A DNA stretch of 64,000 bases from Bryopsis sp. KO-2023 (lineage: Eukaryota > Chlorophyta > Ulvophyceae > Bryopsidales > Bryopsidaceae), in assembly GCA_030272585.1 (NCBI GenBank), contig BSYQ01000003.1:744001-808000 (forward strand), written 5' to 3'. Both the position numbers and the translations under genes were made by a program. A model generated the notes under the pieces. The model made no database searches, was not told where the DNA came from, and saw only the letters and a program-made list of their open reading frames with translations. Within the stretch, counting starts at the first letter, position 1. Each line of letters starts with the position of its first letter. Shown in pieces: positions 1-10,447 of this stretch.

Positions 1-358
1 AAAAAAAAGACTTTTCTTATAATCTTCTCTTCAAAAACTCCTCCACACTCCTGGCTTCAGTACTCTTCAAGCTCCTGTTTAAGATGATACGATGTCACAG
101 ACCTTAACACTTCAAGAAACGCATATCACAATCAACAACTGAAAACATTGCAACCTAAACACAAGGATGTGTTTCGATATATCCAATACAATGTCAAACA
201 TTGACATTCACTTCCCATGTATTCTAGAAAAATAAAGAAGGAAGGAACTATTCCCCTGAGCGTACAAAGGCAAAATTTCCAGCAATGCTGATATGGTCTG
301 TAAATTCTGCTCCTTGCTTCGACCTAGAGATAAAAAACATCATACTACATTCAACCAT

Positions 359-1265
359 TTAGTTTATTGCAGCACCAATTGAGCGGCTCTGGTGGTGCTC
401 CACGAATGAAACTTCTTGGAGGTATTTTAGGCAACCCTGTTCCAGTTCAGCCACCTCCTCCTGCAATGCAGGCTGCTCCAGGTTTGTGTTGCAGCTGAGA
501 CGATACTACCAAATAAAAGTCCCACATGTGCATCAGTGGATGCCTGTTTTTAGCTTTCCACTGAAATCCGATGCAACATTGTTCCTTGTGGTTTATCAAT
601 GCATACATAAGTTAGAGAGTCACAATTTAAGAAGTCTCAAAGTCTGGGAATACCAAAGCAAACAATATCCAAAACCCCCCAGGAAAAAAAAAAGAACAGA
701 AGCACAATCGCCAAGCGAATCCATTTGCAATCTTGTTTCTCGCTGAAATAACTGTTGCGTGCTTGCAGACATCTGACAAGTTGTATTCAATCCACAAAGA
801 CAATAAAAATGATCCATACCACTGTTGGAAGGCCTTGTGAAGGGATTGTTGGAAGGCCACCAGGGCGGGGCCACCTTGTTTTTGAATGGGAAGCAGGACT
901 TCCCTTCCCATGTTTGCCAAAGAATACTAAACAGTTTTCTTGCTCCGATAAATGACAGATCTCCACTCAACACTCCCTACCAAATGGAAATTCTCATATT
1001 GTCATTCCAACTTACAAGCTATTGGAATAGGGTTTTTTTAATGCTTGGTTGCAAAAACATACTCACCGTTCGAAGCTTCCTCGCCTGCGTGCCCTCTGAG
1101 AAAGGCCTCTAGAACTTCTAAGCCTGTTGCTTGAAGGCCTTCTTGATGGAGGCGAGCTTCAACCTCTACGAGCCTGGAGACGAAATTTCGTCCTTCCAAC
1201 GAACTTCTCAGCGCAGGGTTGCAACCTGCGTGGAAAGACGTCCCCAGGTTGTAGTGCATCCACAT
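359..1265 (-). CDS. Unrecognised minus-strand gene, exon-like fragments
   Basis: I do not recognise this protein. One open stretch (1265 down to 1067) encodes MWMHYNLGTSFHAGCNPALR and continues with an amphipathic, Leu/Glu-rich helix; it ends at a strong donor, G|GTGAGTATG. A terminal exon (about 460 down to 359) encodes a Glu-rich helix ending EHHQSRSIGAAIN and a TAA stop, preceded by the acceptor CTGCATTGCAG. At least one exon should lie between them (about 690-930), but I could not find a set of junctions that keeps the frame open. The upstream frame stays open to about 1370 without another Met, so the start is uncertain. It could be a coiled-coil subunit of some complex. The alternative is a chance assembly of open frames. 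Confidence 0.3.
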
Positions 1266-1711
1266 AAATGCTCCACAACCTGTCGAAGCTTCGACTAGAG
1301 CCTTGTTCGCCTTTTTTAATCGTCGTCGAGTTCGCCTTTTTGCACCGCTGTCGAGGGGAAACGCACGCGGTCAGGAGCGAAGAAAGATCCTGAATATTGA
1401 CTATCCAAAAGAGCGCACACATATCTCACCTTTTCGAAGTCTCCGCCATTGGTGCAAGCGAAAACGCTGGTTTGGAAGACAAAATAATACGCCCGTTTCT
1501 GGTGTCACGAGTTTCGAGCTCGGCGAGCATGCGTCCCGAGCTCGGGGTCTCGTCGTCGGTCGTGGGGAGGACGGTGCGACATGGGGACGATGCGTGCAGG
1601 TCTCACGCGAAGGGTTCATGTGAAGTGTACAATGACCAGGAAGTGGTATTTTTCGGGGTGTTCATTTGGACCAGGTTTTGGCGCAATCCATAACTCTTTT
1701 TGTGAGGGGCC

Positions 1712-2381
1712 GGTTAGGCTTTACGAATTTGATAAGTTGTTTCGCGTTACATAACGATCCTATTTTTTTGAAGGGGGGGGGGGGGAGGGTGTAAAACGGA
1801 TGTTTTTGTAAAATGAGTCAAAACGGATTAATTTCCTTAAAAATATCCAAGGAACTGCTGACTATTTCCAAAAAGACCACAATATCGAAAGTTTCAACAA
1901 GAGAGTCCTTCAATCCCTTATAAAATAACAAAATCTCAACGTTAAAGGACGCTGGAGAGACTTATGCTCGCAGTCCTGAACGTGGAAAAGAACCACTTTC
2001 ATATGTCGTTCGAATTTGCAGGGCTGCAAGGAAAGTGGGTAGGTTTGACGCAGAAATGTCGCGGTACAATGCTCGTACGTTCGGAATGATCGTTTTTGGA
2101 GTGACTCATTTCGTAGTAAGGCTTTCCATGCCAACCAAAGCGTGCGGGTCTGACAGAAATTTAGGATGGTCCCCCCACAGAAGCACCCCGAGGGTAATTG
2201 GCCGAAAAGAAGGCATATTTAGCATCCTCACAATATAAGAAAACTCGGGCCGCTTTCAAAACTTAAGAAATCGATTACTTCGGCCTATTTTACAAAATTT
2301 CCTGATTCCCCCCTCCAATTCCTAAAAAAAGGAGGGGGGGGGGTAACGCGAAACAACTTTTCAAGTTCGTAAAGCCTTACC
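1712..2381. mobile_element. Short non-autonomous TIR element (MITE-like)
   Basis: A 670-bp segment is bounded by 39-bp terminal inverted repeats at 1712-1750 and 2343-2381. The arms match at 36 of 39 positions; both start GGT[T/A]AGGCTTTACGAA and end GTTTCGCGTTAC. Just inside each arm is a long G/C homopolymer run. No coding region of useful length lies inside, so it would have to be moved by a transposase encoded elsewhere. I see no convincing target-site duplication, and the superfamily cannot be assigned. It sits in the gap between the unrecognised gene and the 3' end of the ABCG7-like gene. Confidence 0.6.
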
Positions 2382-2684
2382 TGGGTGTTTTCGGAGCTAG
2401 GCTTATGTACTGTTTTGCTCTTGGGCCAATTGGTTTTGGTCCAAAGCTTGAGTTGGAAGAAACATTGAGTGGGCGAAAACTCAATCCAAGAGAGAGGAAA
2501 AAAACAAATTGCTCCACATTCAGTTCTTTCACCAAAAGATTAAAAAACCCAGCAACCCAAGCTCCAAAAATGAGTCATAATCATAAACAGTGAACATAAT
2601 ACATAAAAAAAATTCCAAGCCTGCAGTCCAATAATATAGAAACAAAAAAGAAAGTACAAAAATCCTCGACCCTTGGAACATGCC

Positions 2685-4643
2685 CTAGTCTTGAGCTACG
2701 GGTTCGAGCTCCTGAAACTTTGGTTTCTTAGCTCTCAAAATGTTGTATGTCAGCCAGTAGTTGAAAAGCACCACCCTCCCGTTGGCCAGAATGGACTTCT
2801 TGACGGTCAGCCCATCATACCCCAACCAATTCAGCACAGCATCTCCATTTTTCATGGTGCCCCTGGTGCTCTTGGGATCTTCCTCGAACTCCACCCCCTT
2901 GAATTCATTGACCACGAGGCCTTGGAATCCCCACTGAATCAACGAGGCCTTAGGCAGCCATCTCAAAGGCTTCGGGGTGCTCTCCGGGTTGATATAATAC
3001 CCTCCGAAAACAATGAACAGAAGCATGACTGCTGGACCCAAGGTAACAGCCACATTAGTGTTCGGAGCAAGACCCCCCACCGACAACCCCACCCCAGCCG
3101 AGGCAAAAGACTCCACCACCAAAATCGCCATGAATTTTGCAAACCGCCGGGGATCTTTGTTCAATCCACACATGGGGTAGACGATTGCACCAAAAGCCGC
3201 CGGAAACAGGGCTCCGATGGGGACTTCAGCAATCAGCTTGGCCAGAAAATATGGAAACACCCCATACGAGTTTTTGGCTCTTTCCCGCGTTACGATGGTC
3301 CGTTCTGGAGGGAAAACGTTCAGCATTTTTGTCACTGAGGCCATTGCTGTGTTGATGGCTGAGACCTGGAGCAGTCCCAATCGGTCCTGGACCGTTGCTG
3401 ATGTCAGTTTCAGCCGGAAATACATCAATCCGAATATTATGGCTGAGTTTAAATTCACCCCCAGTCTAGCTTTGATGGCTGCTTTGTCCCTGGTGGCTTG
3501 CCTCCAGGACCTCTTCAAAAGGAGCTTGAATTGCCGATGGAAGGGAGGGTGCCCGTTTCTGCCCAGGCCTTTCCCCACCATGTCACCGTTCCCTCCCATA
3601 CTAGGAACGACTTCGAACCGAGATTTATCAGCGTCTTTCCATGCTGAGACCAAAGTCGCCACCCGTTCAACGCTGGTGGCCTCTGCCTCCGACGAAGACG
3701 TGTCGATGGATATCAAGTCCGCGAGGAAATCGGCTGGGTTGTAGTGCTCCGGGCAGTGGTGTCCATGTCCTTCGAAGTAACTCAAGACTTTGTTCGTGGG
3801 GCCCGAATAGACGACTTTTCCTGACGCCAGAAGCACCAAGTCGTCAAACAAACTGAAAACGCTGCTTCGGGGCTGATGGATGGAGCATATCACAGTCCGA
3901 CCCTCGTTCGCCAAGTTTTTCATCGTTTCCACCACTCGCAGCGCCTGAAAGGAGTCCAATCCGCTCGTGGGCTCGTCAACAAACATCAACGCGGGAGACC
4001 CAACCAGCTCGCAGCCAATGCTCAATCGCTTCTTTTCCCCGCCGCTTAGACCCCTGTTCTTAGAGTCGCCCACGGGGGTGTCCGCGCTCTGGGTCATCCC
4101 CAGTTTCTTGATGAGCTCTTCGACGAAGGCGTCCTTTTGGTCGTCGGAAACTTCCTTCGGCAGTCGCAGATGCGCAGCCATCGTCAGCGTCTCTCGAACC
4201 GTCAGCATCGAATAGAACAAGTCGTCTTGCTGCACGTACGCTTGCGGAACGTCTTTGATTTGGTGATGCGGTTTCCCGTTTACGTCCAGCGATCCCTTGA
4301 AAGTCAACTTTTTCGAGTAGGGGACCTGGCGGGCGAGCGCGCTCAACAGGGACGTTTTCCCCGCGCCTGATGGCCCCATAATCGCGACCAGGCGACCAGG
4401 AACCGCTCGTCCGCTGACGCCATCCAGAATCTTTTGGATCGAGCCGTCTTTCCTTTTCAGCTCCAAGCACAGGTCCGTCCAAGATAAGTGGATGGCGCCC
4501 TCCGCCTCATCGGATCCTCCCGACTGGTTTCTGCCATGCTTGAGGGCGTTGAAAGCCTTTACGGTCAGATACCCCGCGAAGAGAGGGACCTGATGCTGGG
4601 GAAGGGCGATCGCAGCGCTTCCGAGAAGAAACCCCAACACCAT
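2685..4643 (-). CDS. ABCG7: ABCG7-like half-size ABC transporter
   Basis: This is a 652-residue ABC half-transporter of subfamily G (WBC type), encoded by a single exon. The ATP-binding domain comes first: Walker A GPSGAGKT (residues about 90-97), signature LSGGE (199-203), Walker B LMFVDEP (219-225) and an H-loop His near 256. A hydrophobic six-helix membrane domain follows (about 390 onward) with the typical RQFKLLLKRSW entry and a VFGGYYIN segment. Family members act as dimers moving lipids or other hydrophobic substrates; the substrate here is unknown. Similarity is closest to the plant ABCG7 group. I chose the ATG at 4643 because an in-frame TGA lies 15 bases upstream. The N-terminus is hydrophobic (MVLGFLLGSAAIA) and could be a membrane or organelle-targeting segment. 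The gene diverges from the SMU2 gene. Confidence 0.92.
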   Translation of the reverse strand: MVLGFLLGSAAIALPQHQVPLFAGYLTVKAFNALKHGRNQSGGSDEAEGAIHLSWTDLCLELKRKDGSIQKILDGVSGRAVPGRLVAIMGPSGAGKTSLLSALARQVPYSKKLTFKGSLDVNGKPHHQIKDVPQAYVQQDDLFYSMLTVRETLTMAAHLRLPKEVSDDQKDAFVEELIKKLGMTQSADTPVGDSKNRGLSGGEKKRLSIGCELVGSPALMFVDEPTSGLDSFQALRVVETMKNLANEGRTVICSIHQPRSSVFSLFDDLVLLASGKVVYSGPTNKVLSYFEGHGHHCPEHYNPADFLADLISIDTSSSEAEATSVERVATLVSAWKDADKSRFEVVPSMGGNGDMVGKGLGRNGHPPFHRQFKLLLKRSWRQATRDKAAIKARLGVNLNSAIIFGLMYFRLKLTSATVQDRLGLLQVSAINTAMASVTKMLNVFPPERTIVTRERAKNSYGVFPYFLAKLIAEVPIGALFPAAFGAIVYPMCGLNKDPRRFAKFMAILVVESFASAGVGLSVGGLAPNTNVAVTLGPAVMLLFIVFGGYYINPESTPKPLRWLPKASLIQWGFQGLVVNEFKGVEFEEDPKSTRGTMKNGDAVLNWLGYDGLTVKKSILANGRVVLFNYWLTYNILRAKKPKFQELEPVAQD

Positions 4644-4795
4644 CCCCACAGAGCTGCTTCAAAACTGGACCTCGCACAGAATGCTAACGCCAAGTAAATG
4701 ACCATGGATTAAGGCAAAATTAGACAGACCAAATCCATAATGTGGAGTATGAGAAAGGGGAAAAATGCGTCCTCAACACTGTATCGTTGCGCGCG
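4644..4795. promoter_or_regulatory. Compact bidirectional promoter, ABCG7 / SMU2
   Basis: Only 152 bases separate the ATG of the minus-strand ABCG7-like gene from the ATG of the plus-strand SMU2 gene. Both 5' untranslated regions and both core promoters must lie here or within the neighbouring gene bodies. I see no clear TATA box. Shared regulation is an inference from spacing alone. Confidence 0.5.
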
Positions 4796-7700
4796 ATGTC
4801 CAACCCATGGGCTTCCAAAGAGCCGCTTTCCAATGCAGAATTTCGGAAGCTGCTGGAAACGCCAGTGCCGAGGTCTCACAGGAAAGGCGAAGGGAAAAAA
4901 CCCAAGCAAAAAACCGAAAGAAAACCTGACGGGGAAAGAGTGAGGCGAAGGCCTCCCAGGCCGGGTGCCCCTGGGGACGACGAAAAGAAGAAAAAAGATG
5001 AGAAGGCGTACAGGTGAATGCGATGTGCTGCATTGAGATTGCTTCAGTTTTGCTTAAACCAGCATTGCCCTGTGTGAGCTAAATGTCAAAAACTTTTGGA
5101 GGAGGATTTGACTGTTCATGAAATATTGGATAGAGAGGGAAAACCTGTGGTTTGCTACAGTTCTTCTCACAATAGATTTTATTTTTCCATTGATTCTTTC
5201 TTTGTTTCTCTGTTCCTTTGTTCTTTACTGGCAACATTAAAAAAAGCATTTTGAAGAAAATAACTGATAGATTTCCGGTTAACAAAGCTGGGCCTTGTCG
5301 CTCAGTTGCTTTCAGCTTCAAAATGCAATTTGGGAAAAACCAAAAAAAAATGATGCCAAGCATTTTGGGATGTGTTGTCCCTCCCACTCAACATATCATT
5401 CAAAGACTTCCTTTTATCGATTTTGCACCATAGTTCTTGAAAATTCAGTTTTAACTGTGAAAACATTCAGATTCTTGACAACGCAATCTTGTTGGGCTCT
5501 TTTTGCCATCCACGTGAAACGACTTCGTGAAAAGGGAAAAAAAATTATTATTTTTTCTTTAACAGCAATTCCTTTGGGTTTTCAGAGATCGTGCTCGGGA
5601 GCGCCGAGAGGGAAAGAACCCAGATTATGAACCTCTTTTGCCCGAGATGCAAGCAATTTTGCAAGGCAAAGGCTTGGGAAATGACATTGCCCAGCTCACA
5701 ATGGAGGATTCAAAATTTTTGGGAGGCGATCTCGAACACACCCATCTTGTCAAAGGTCTCGATTATGCTCTCCTGCAAAAGGTAAGGTGCTGCTTTTCTT
5801 TGTTTTTGTTTCGATGGATGGTGTGCGGTGGGTGGGGGAAACGGGGGGTTGCGGGGAGGGTTCATTGGAGTTGATAAACTAACACAAAAAAAATGTTTTC
5901 CAGGAAAGGGCAAAAATGGAGGAGATACAAGCCAATGAGAAGGTCAAGGTTCGCCAGCTGAAAATGGAGGTAAACAAAATTTGGGCCATGTGTTGAGCGC
6001 ATCGACTAGAGCAATCAAATCGATTCATCGAGGAATATGTGTCTACAATCAATTTTTAAACCTTTATCTTTGGTGTCCTGGAAGAAAACATCAATAAAAA
6101 AATTTCTCATAATTGGCAGGATCTGACCTTCGTCACGCCTACTGGAAGCGCTGTGTACAAAGCCATATTTGACCGGAGGGAATCTTATTGTAAGGATTTC
6201 TTTGCCCCTCGAAGAACCGCCTTTGTGTATGGATTGGACCAGCATGCCCGATCCTTACCCACGATTTTACGACGACCGAAATCAGAATGTCCACAGGTGC
6301 GATTAATGCATATCCTCTCACCCCCCCCAAAAAAATTTTCATTCAAAAAATCTGAATTTACGTACATTTCTGTCTGAAAAGGGAATCTGATCGTTGTGGA
6401 TTCTGGATGCTTTCCATTCATAGACCAGAAATAGTGTCGACCCGATTGATGCTGAAAGAAATAGATGTCCAAAATATTGTGAAAGCATCATGGATGGACT
6501 GGGTTTTCTTAAGTTGTGGGAAATCTGGTTTGGTAATGGTGCGACAATCCTTGGTGGCTCACCTTTCCGTGGCTGTCTTTTTTGTAAGGTGGAGGAATCA
6601 CTAATGGCCAGTATGGATGCTAACTGTCTCCAAGACATTGCCAAAATCATGTCGTATCTTCGACCAGCAGTTGCAGGTAAGCCTCAGTAAATTTTCCTCC
6701 AATGCTCCAGAGTGCCGTTTTGTTCTTTTCTGCAATACGAGTGGGGGGTTTTACTATGTTCTTTTTTCTTCCCCAGGCAAACCCCACAGGAAGCTGAAAA
6801 AGAAAGAGAAGCTGAAAATGCTGGAGGGCATCAAAACCAAATGGTCGGACAAGGCTGCTGCCCCTGGACCTCAAGTTAACAAATCCCAAAGATCGCTCAA
6901 AGTGGCACCTCCTTCTGCAATCGAACAGGATGCTATGGAGGAAGATGACATTTTTGGGGATGCTGGTACAGAATATATTTGCAAATCCAAGAAGAAGGGC
7001 AAGGAAGGCAAAGAGATCGCTGGAATGAAGAGATCGTATTTTGGACAGGAAAAAGATGACATGTCGGATTTGCCCCCTATTTCGATGGATGGTGAATCAG
7101 GAGCCGGTCCCGCTGGGGAGCAAAAAATAGCTCAGGTGAGTGATATTGGGTTCGAGCGGGAGCTGGTTTTTGTGTTTCTGGTCGGTGTTTTTCTCTATTG
7201 GGGGGCAAGATTTGACTGAGAAAGGTTGGCGATTTGTTTACATGTGTTTTTTCGTGTTGGTTATTGTACAGTTGGTAGCTGCACAGCGGAAGAGGGAGGC
7301 CGAGGTGAGTGGGTGAACGAGTCTTTCATCATTCTATTGAAACAAATAACAACAGTCCACCCCTGCTGGATTAGCCAGCTTCTTTTCCACTGTGAAAAGC
7401 ATCAACGATTCCTTACCGAAACAAACACTTTCATCCTGAACTGCACTTGCCAATTGAATGGAACGCCTGTCCACCATGTTCATGCTCATTTGAAAAAGGA
7501 ATTTCTGAACAATCATGTGACAAGGAATATCTTACGATTGTGAAGGGCCGGGATGCCGAGGGCCAAGCGAATGATAATGGAGAAGAACGAGATCCAGGTT
7601 TTCTTCCTGATCATTATGCGGAATGCTATCCGGGGTACCATCAAACTTACGCAACTTACATTAGCGATGACGATGAAGACTACTCCAAAATGGACACACG

Positions 7701-8175
7701 AGGGAAAAGACTTTCGAGGTGAAAAGACTTTTGGAATTTCAAATTTGCCCCCCCCCAAAAAAAAGAAAAAAAGAAATGCCACCTTGTTTGTGTTGTTCCA
7801 GCCCCATGTTCAAGACAAAAGCTTTTGAAAGTCAGACGTGGAGGTGTCAATTGTATGTATATTGCTGTGAAACTGAAATCTTGGATTGTACCTAGGTATC
7901 AATTTGACACGGAGGAGGAATGGCAGAGAGCCCAAGAACACCAAGAAGCCATGCCAAAGGCTGCGTTTCAGTTTGGGGTGAAAATGTCGGACGGTCGGAA
8001 AACTCACAAAGACTTGGAGTCCAAGAGGAAGGACCAAAAGCTGGAAACCCAGTTGAACAAAATTCAAAAGCTCATGAAGGAAAAAGGCCATGACCATGAC
8101 AACGCATTCAAGGCCAACGAAAGTATGGAGGATGCAACCCCGGCTGTGAGGAGCAGGAAGAGATTGAAAGTCTGA
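4796..8175 (+). CDS. SMU2: RED/IK spliceosomal protein (SMU2 type)
   Basis: Homolog of human RED (IK) and plant SMU2, a nuclear protein that works with SMU1 in the spliceosomal B complex. Exons: 4796-5013, 5586-5781, 5904-5969, 6120-6296, 6589-6676, 6777-7135, 7272-7304, 7546-7718 and 7896-8175. All junctions are GT-AG and phases match, giving 529 residues. Family landmarks in order are an N-terminal FRKLLETP, the hallmark YRDRARERREGKNPDYE, the near-invariant SKFLGGDLEHTHLVKGLD, then ILRRPKSECPQ, HYAECYPG, DDEDYSKMD and a C-terminal YQFDTEEEW...AMPKAAFQFGVKMSDGRKT block. The Arg/Glu dipeptide repeat of animal RED is missing, as in plants. The start is the ATG of MSNPWASK; an in-frame upstream ATG at about 4742 would add 18 residues and is less likely. 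The acceptor of exon 8 is the least certain; exon 7 is only 33 bases. Confidence 0.9.
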
Positions 8176-9580
8176 CTTTTTTTTGGAGTTATGTGTGTGT
8201 GTGTGGGGGGGGGGGGGGGGGGGGGTGCTTTTTGATTCGACGGTGGATATTGGGGGTGTCAGGGAAACAAGGCCTTGTAAAATATAGAGGAATCTCTAGG
8301 AAAAAATATGAAAAAAGAAACATGTGTTTTACACGTGGTGTTCGGACCATGTTCGTAGCGTGTGGATTTGCCAGAAAAAGGGGGGTTCTGGTTTTGTCCC
8401 TGAATGATTTTTAAGCAGCGGATTTCAACACGTGAAAATCACGCAAATACAACACCTTATTTGAAAAAATTAACTCTTTCGGTCTCATGTTTTGGACAGC
8501 ATGGTTTGCTCTGTCCACTGGAAACTGATGAAAGCCGTTGAAATATATATTGCACCACTTAGTTACCTGGCTGCAACTGAAAGCAAACCCAAAACCGAAA
8601 ACACTTCGGAAGTTGTTTTCCTAAACATCACCACCATGAAGAAAACAAATCACGAACAGAGCAAACAAACAGTATCTAATCCAGAATTGGTGCAAAGGTG
8701 ACATAGCACAAACCATCATCGATTCAGGAACAGACACAGTTTCAAGCAATCGGCACACAAGAATAACGAAAACAAAAAAAAACACAAGAACCCCCTCGGT
8801 CATCAAAAAACAAACACAAACCCCTCGGAAAACACTGTGGGAAATGAAAATTACGGAACCCAAGAGCTGCACACCCACAGATCCTTCATCAGTTCGGTAC
8901 TGTATGTCCCGGTGATGCAAAACACCCAAACATCAAGCACCACATTAACCCTCAAATTGCCGGCTCATGCAATTGCATTGCTACTAGTATGACCACCGGA
9001 ATACATTCCCGATCAGATCAAAGTTCTTCTAGACAGCCCACTCGAAGAAAAAAAAAAAAAAGGAAAAAGGGTTCAATCGAAACAAAAGCACTACACTATA
9101 TAGAGTCGGATATATCTCTGTATTTTGGAAACTGAAAATTTTCCTCAAATAACCTACCACCCTGGAAAAGAACACCCCCCAGAACATCAAAATCTTTCTT
9201 TATCATGGACCACATTTCCAGAATTTCCATCGAACGATACTAGGATATGCTGCAAATCGCAGCCATGCCTTCACTTTTTCTCTGGCCAGTATTTTTTGCA
9301 CCAGTTTTTTTTTTTCTTCTGAACTCAAGGCAGTTCTTTTTTTCTCCGATCGTGTTTTTTCTGGACCTATATACTACTCGAGGTACTGCATGCTTTCATT
9401 CCTCTCTCTGAACTTTAAATTTTCGATCTTGAGCTATGAAGAAGTCGCCATGCGGTACAACGAATATCAGGTTTCCCATGGAATTTCTCACACTTTTTTT
9501 TCCCGTATTTTTCCCTTTTCACCATCCCTTTCATCCCAAACAAAATGCCACACTCCCAGACATAAATCTTTTTTTTTTTT
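8176..9580. other. Intergenic region without a recognisable gene
   Basis: This stretch follows the SMU2 stop codon. It opens with a GT microsatellite running into more than 20 consecutive G (about 8190-8226), followed by AT-rich unique sequence with A runs near 9050 and T runs near 9310 and 9570. Open frames are short and low in complexity. I see no protein similarity on either strand. Confidence 0.6.
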
Positions 9581-9584
9581 TTGA

Positions 9585-10220
9585 ATATTCCCTCAGTCTT
9601 TCATTCAACACCTGGAGTAGAACACCGAGAGAATGGCGAACTACCCTCCTCCTCCAGACACGATTTTTTTTTTAAAGAATCTTCCCTCAAGTCTTTCAGA
9701 CATCACCTGGAGCAGAGCACCGAGAGAATGGTGAACTACTCTCCTCCTCCAGACAGTTTTTTTGGTTTTTTTCTTAAACCTTCCCTCAAGTCTCCCAAAC
9801 AACACCTGGAGTAGAACACCAAGAGAATGGCGAACTACCCTCCTCCTCCAGACACGACTTTTTTTTTAAAGAATCTTCCCTCAAGTCTTTCAGACATCAC
9901 CTGGAGCAGAACACCGAGACAACGGTGAACTACTCTCCTCCTCCAGACATTTTTTTGGTTTTTTTTATAAAACCTTCCCTCAAGTCTCCCAAACAACACC
10001 TGGAGTAGAGCACCGAGAGAATGGTAAACTACTCTCCTCCTCCAGACTGATTTTTTTTTTTCTGAATATTCCCTCGAGTCTTTCAAACAACACCTGGAGC
10101 AGAACACCGAGAGAATGGCGAACTACTCTCCTCCTCCAGACACGATTTTTTTTTTTTTGAATCTTCCCCCAACTCTTTGACACAGCACCTGGAGTATAAC
10201 ACTGACAAAACCGTGAACTA
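9585..10220. repeat. Minisatellite, 94-99 bp unit with 194-bp dimer order
   Basis: Seven copies of a unit containing CACCTGGAG[T/C]A start at 9609, 9704, 9803, 9898, 9997, 10091 and 10186. Each unit also holds a TCCTCCTCCAGAC block, a T run of 8-15 bases and CTTCCCTCAAGTC. Two sub-types alternate for the first five copies: ...CAAACAACACCTGGAGTAG and ...CAGACATCACCTGGAGCAG. Equal sub-types are exactly 194 bp apart (9609/9803/9997 and 9704/9898), so this is a higher-order dimer array; the last copies are more diverged. It lies 3' of the BRCT gene. Confidence 0.85.
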
Positions 10221-10262
10221 CTCCCCCTCCACACTTGTTTTCCACCCTTTCATCCACCACCA

Positions 10263-10403
10263 AAATACCTTTCAAACCGCCACCTACCCTTGACCAAATT
10301 CTCTCCTTGCCGACAAAAATCATCCCAACAGAAATACGTTTCAAACCGCCACCACCTCCCCTTGACCAAATTCCTTCCACACCCACAAAATTCATCCCAA
10401 CAG
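10263..10403. repeat. Short direct repeat, two units of about 70 bp
   Basis: Two adjacent units (about 10263-10331 and 10332-10403) share TTTCAAACCGCCACC, CTTGACCAAATTC and ATCCCAACAG. They lie between the minisatellite and the stop codon of the BRCT gene, so they are probably in its 3' untranslated or flanking region. Confidence 0.7.
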
Positions 10404-10447
10404 AAAAATAATAAATACCATTCCTCATCCGCTCGACCAGACACCCT

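Noticed and set aside
2673-3744. Plus-strand open frames of 221 and 175 residues over the ABCG7-like gene
   Set aside because: They are antisense shadows of a transporter gene with complete ABC motifs.
9585-10220. Possible CRISPR array
   Set aside because: Units are contiguous and similar throughout with no unique spacers, and the genome is eukaryotic.
9835-10234. Minus-strand open frames with repeated peptide LGVLLQVLFERLEG
   Set aside because: They are translations of the minisatellite. The peptide repeats follow the 95-bp unit, with no start context and no family match.
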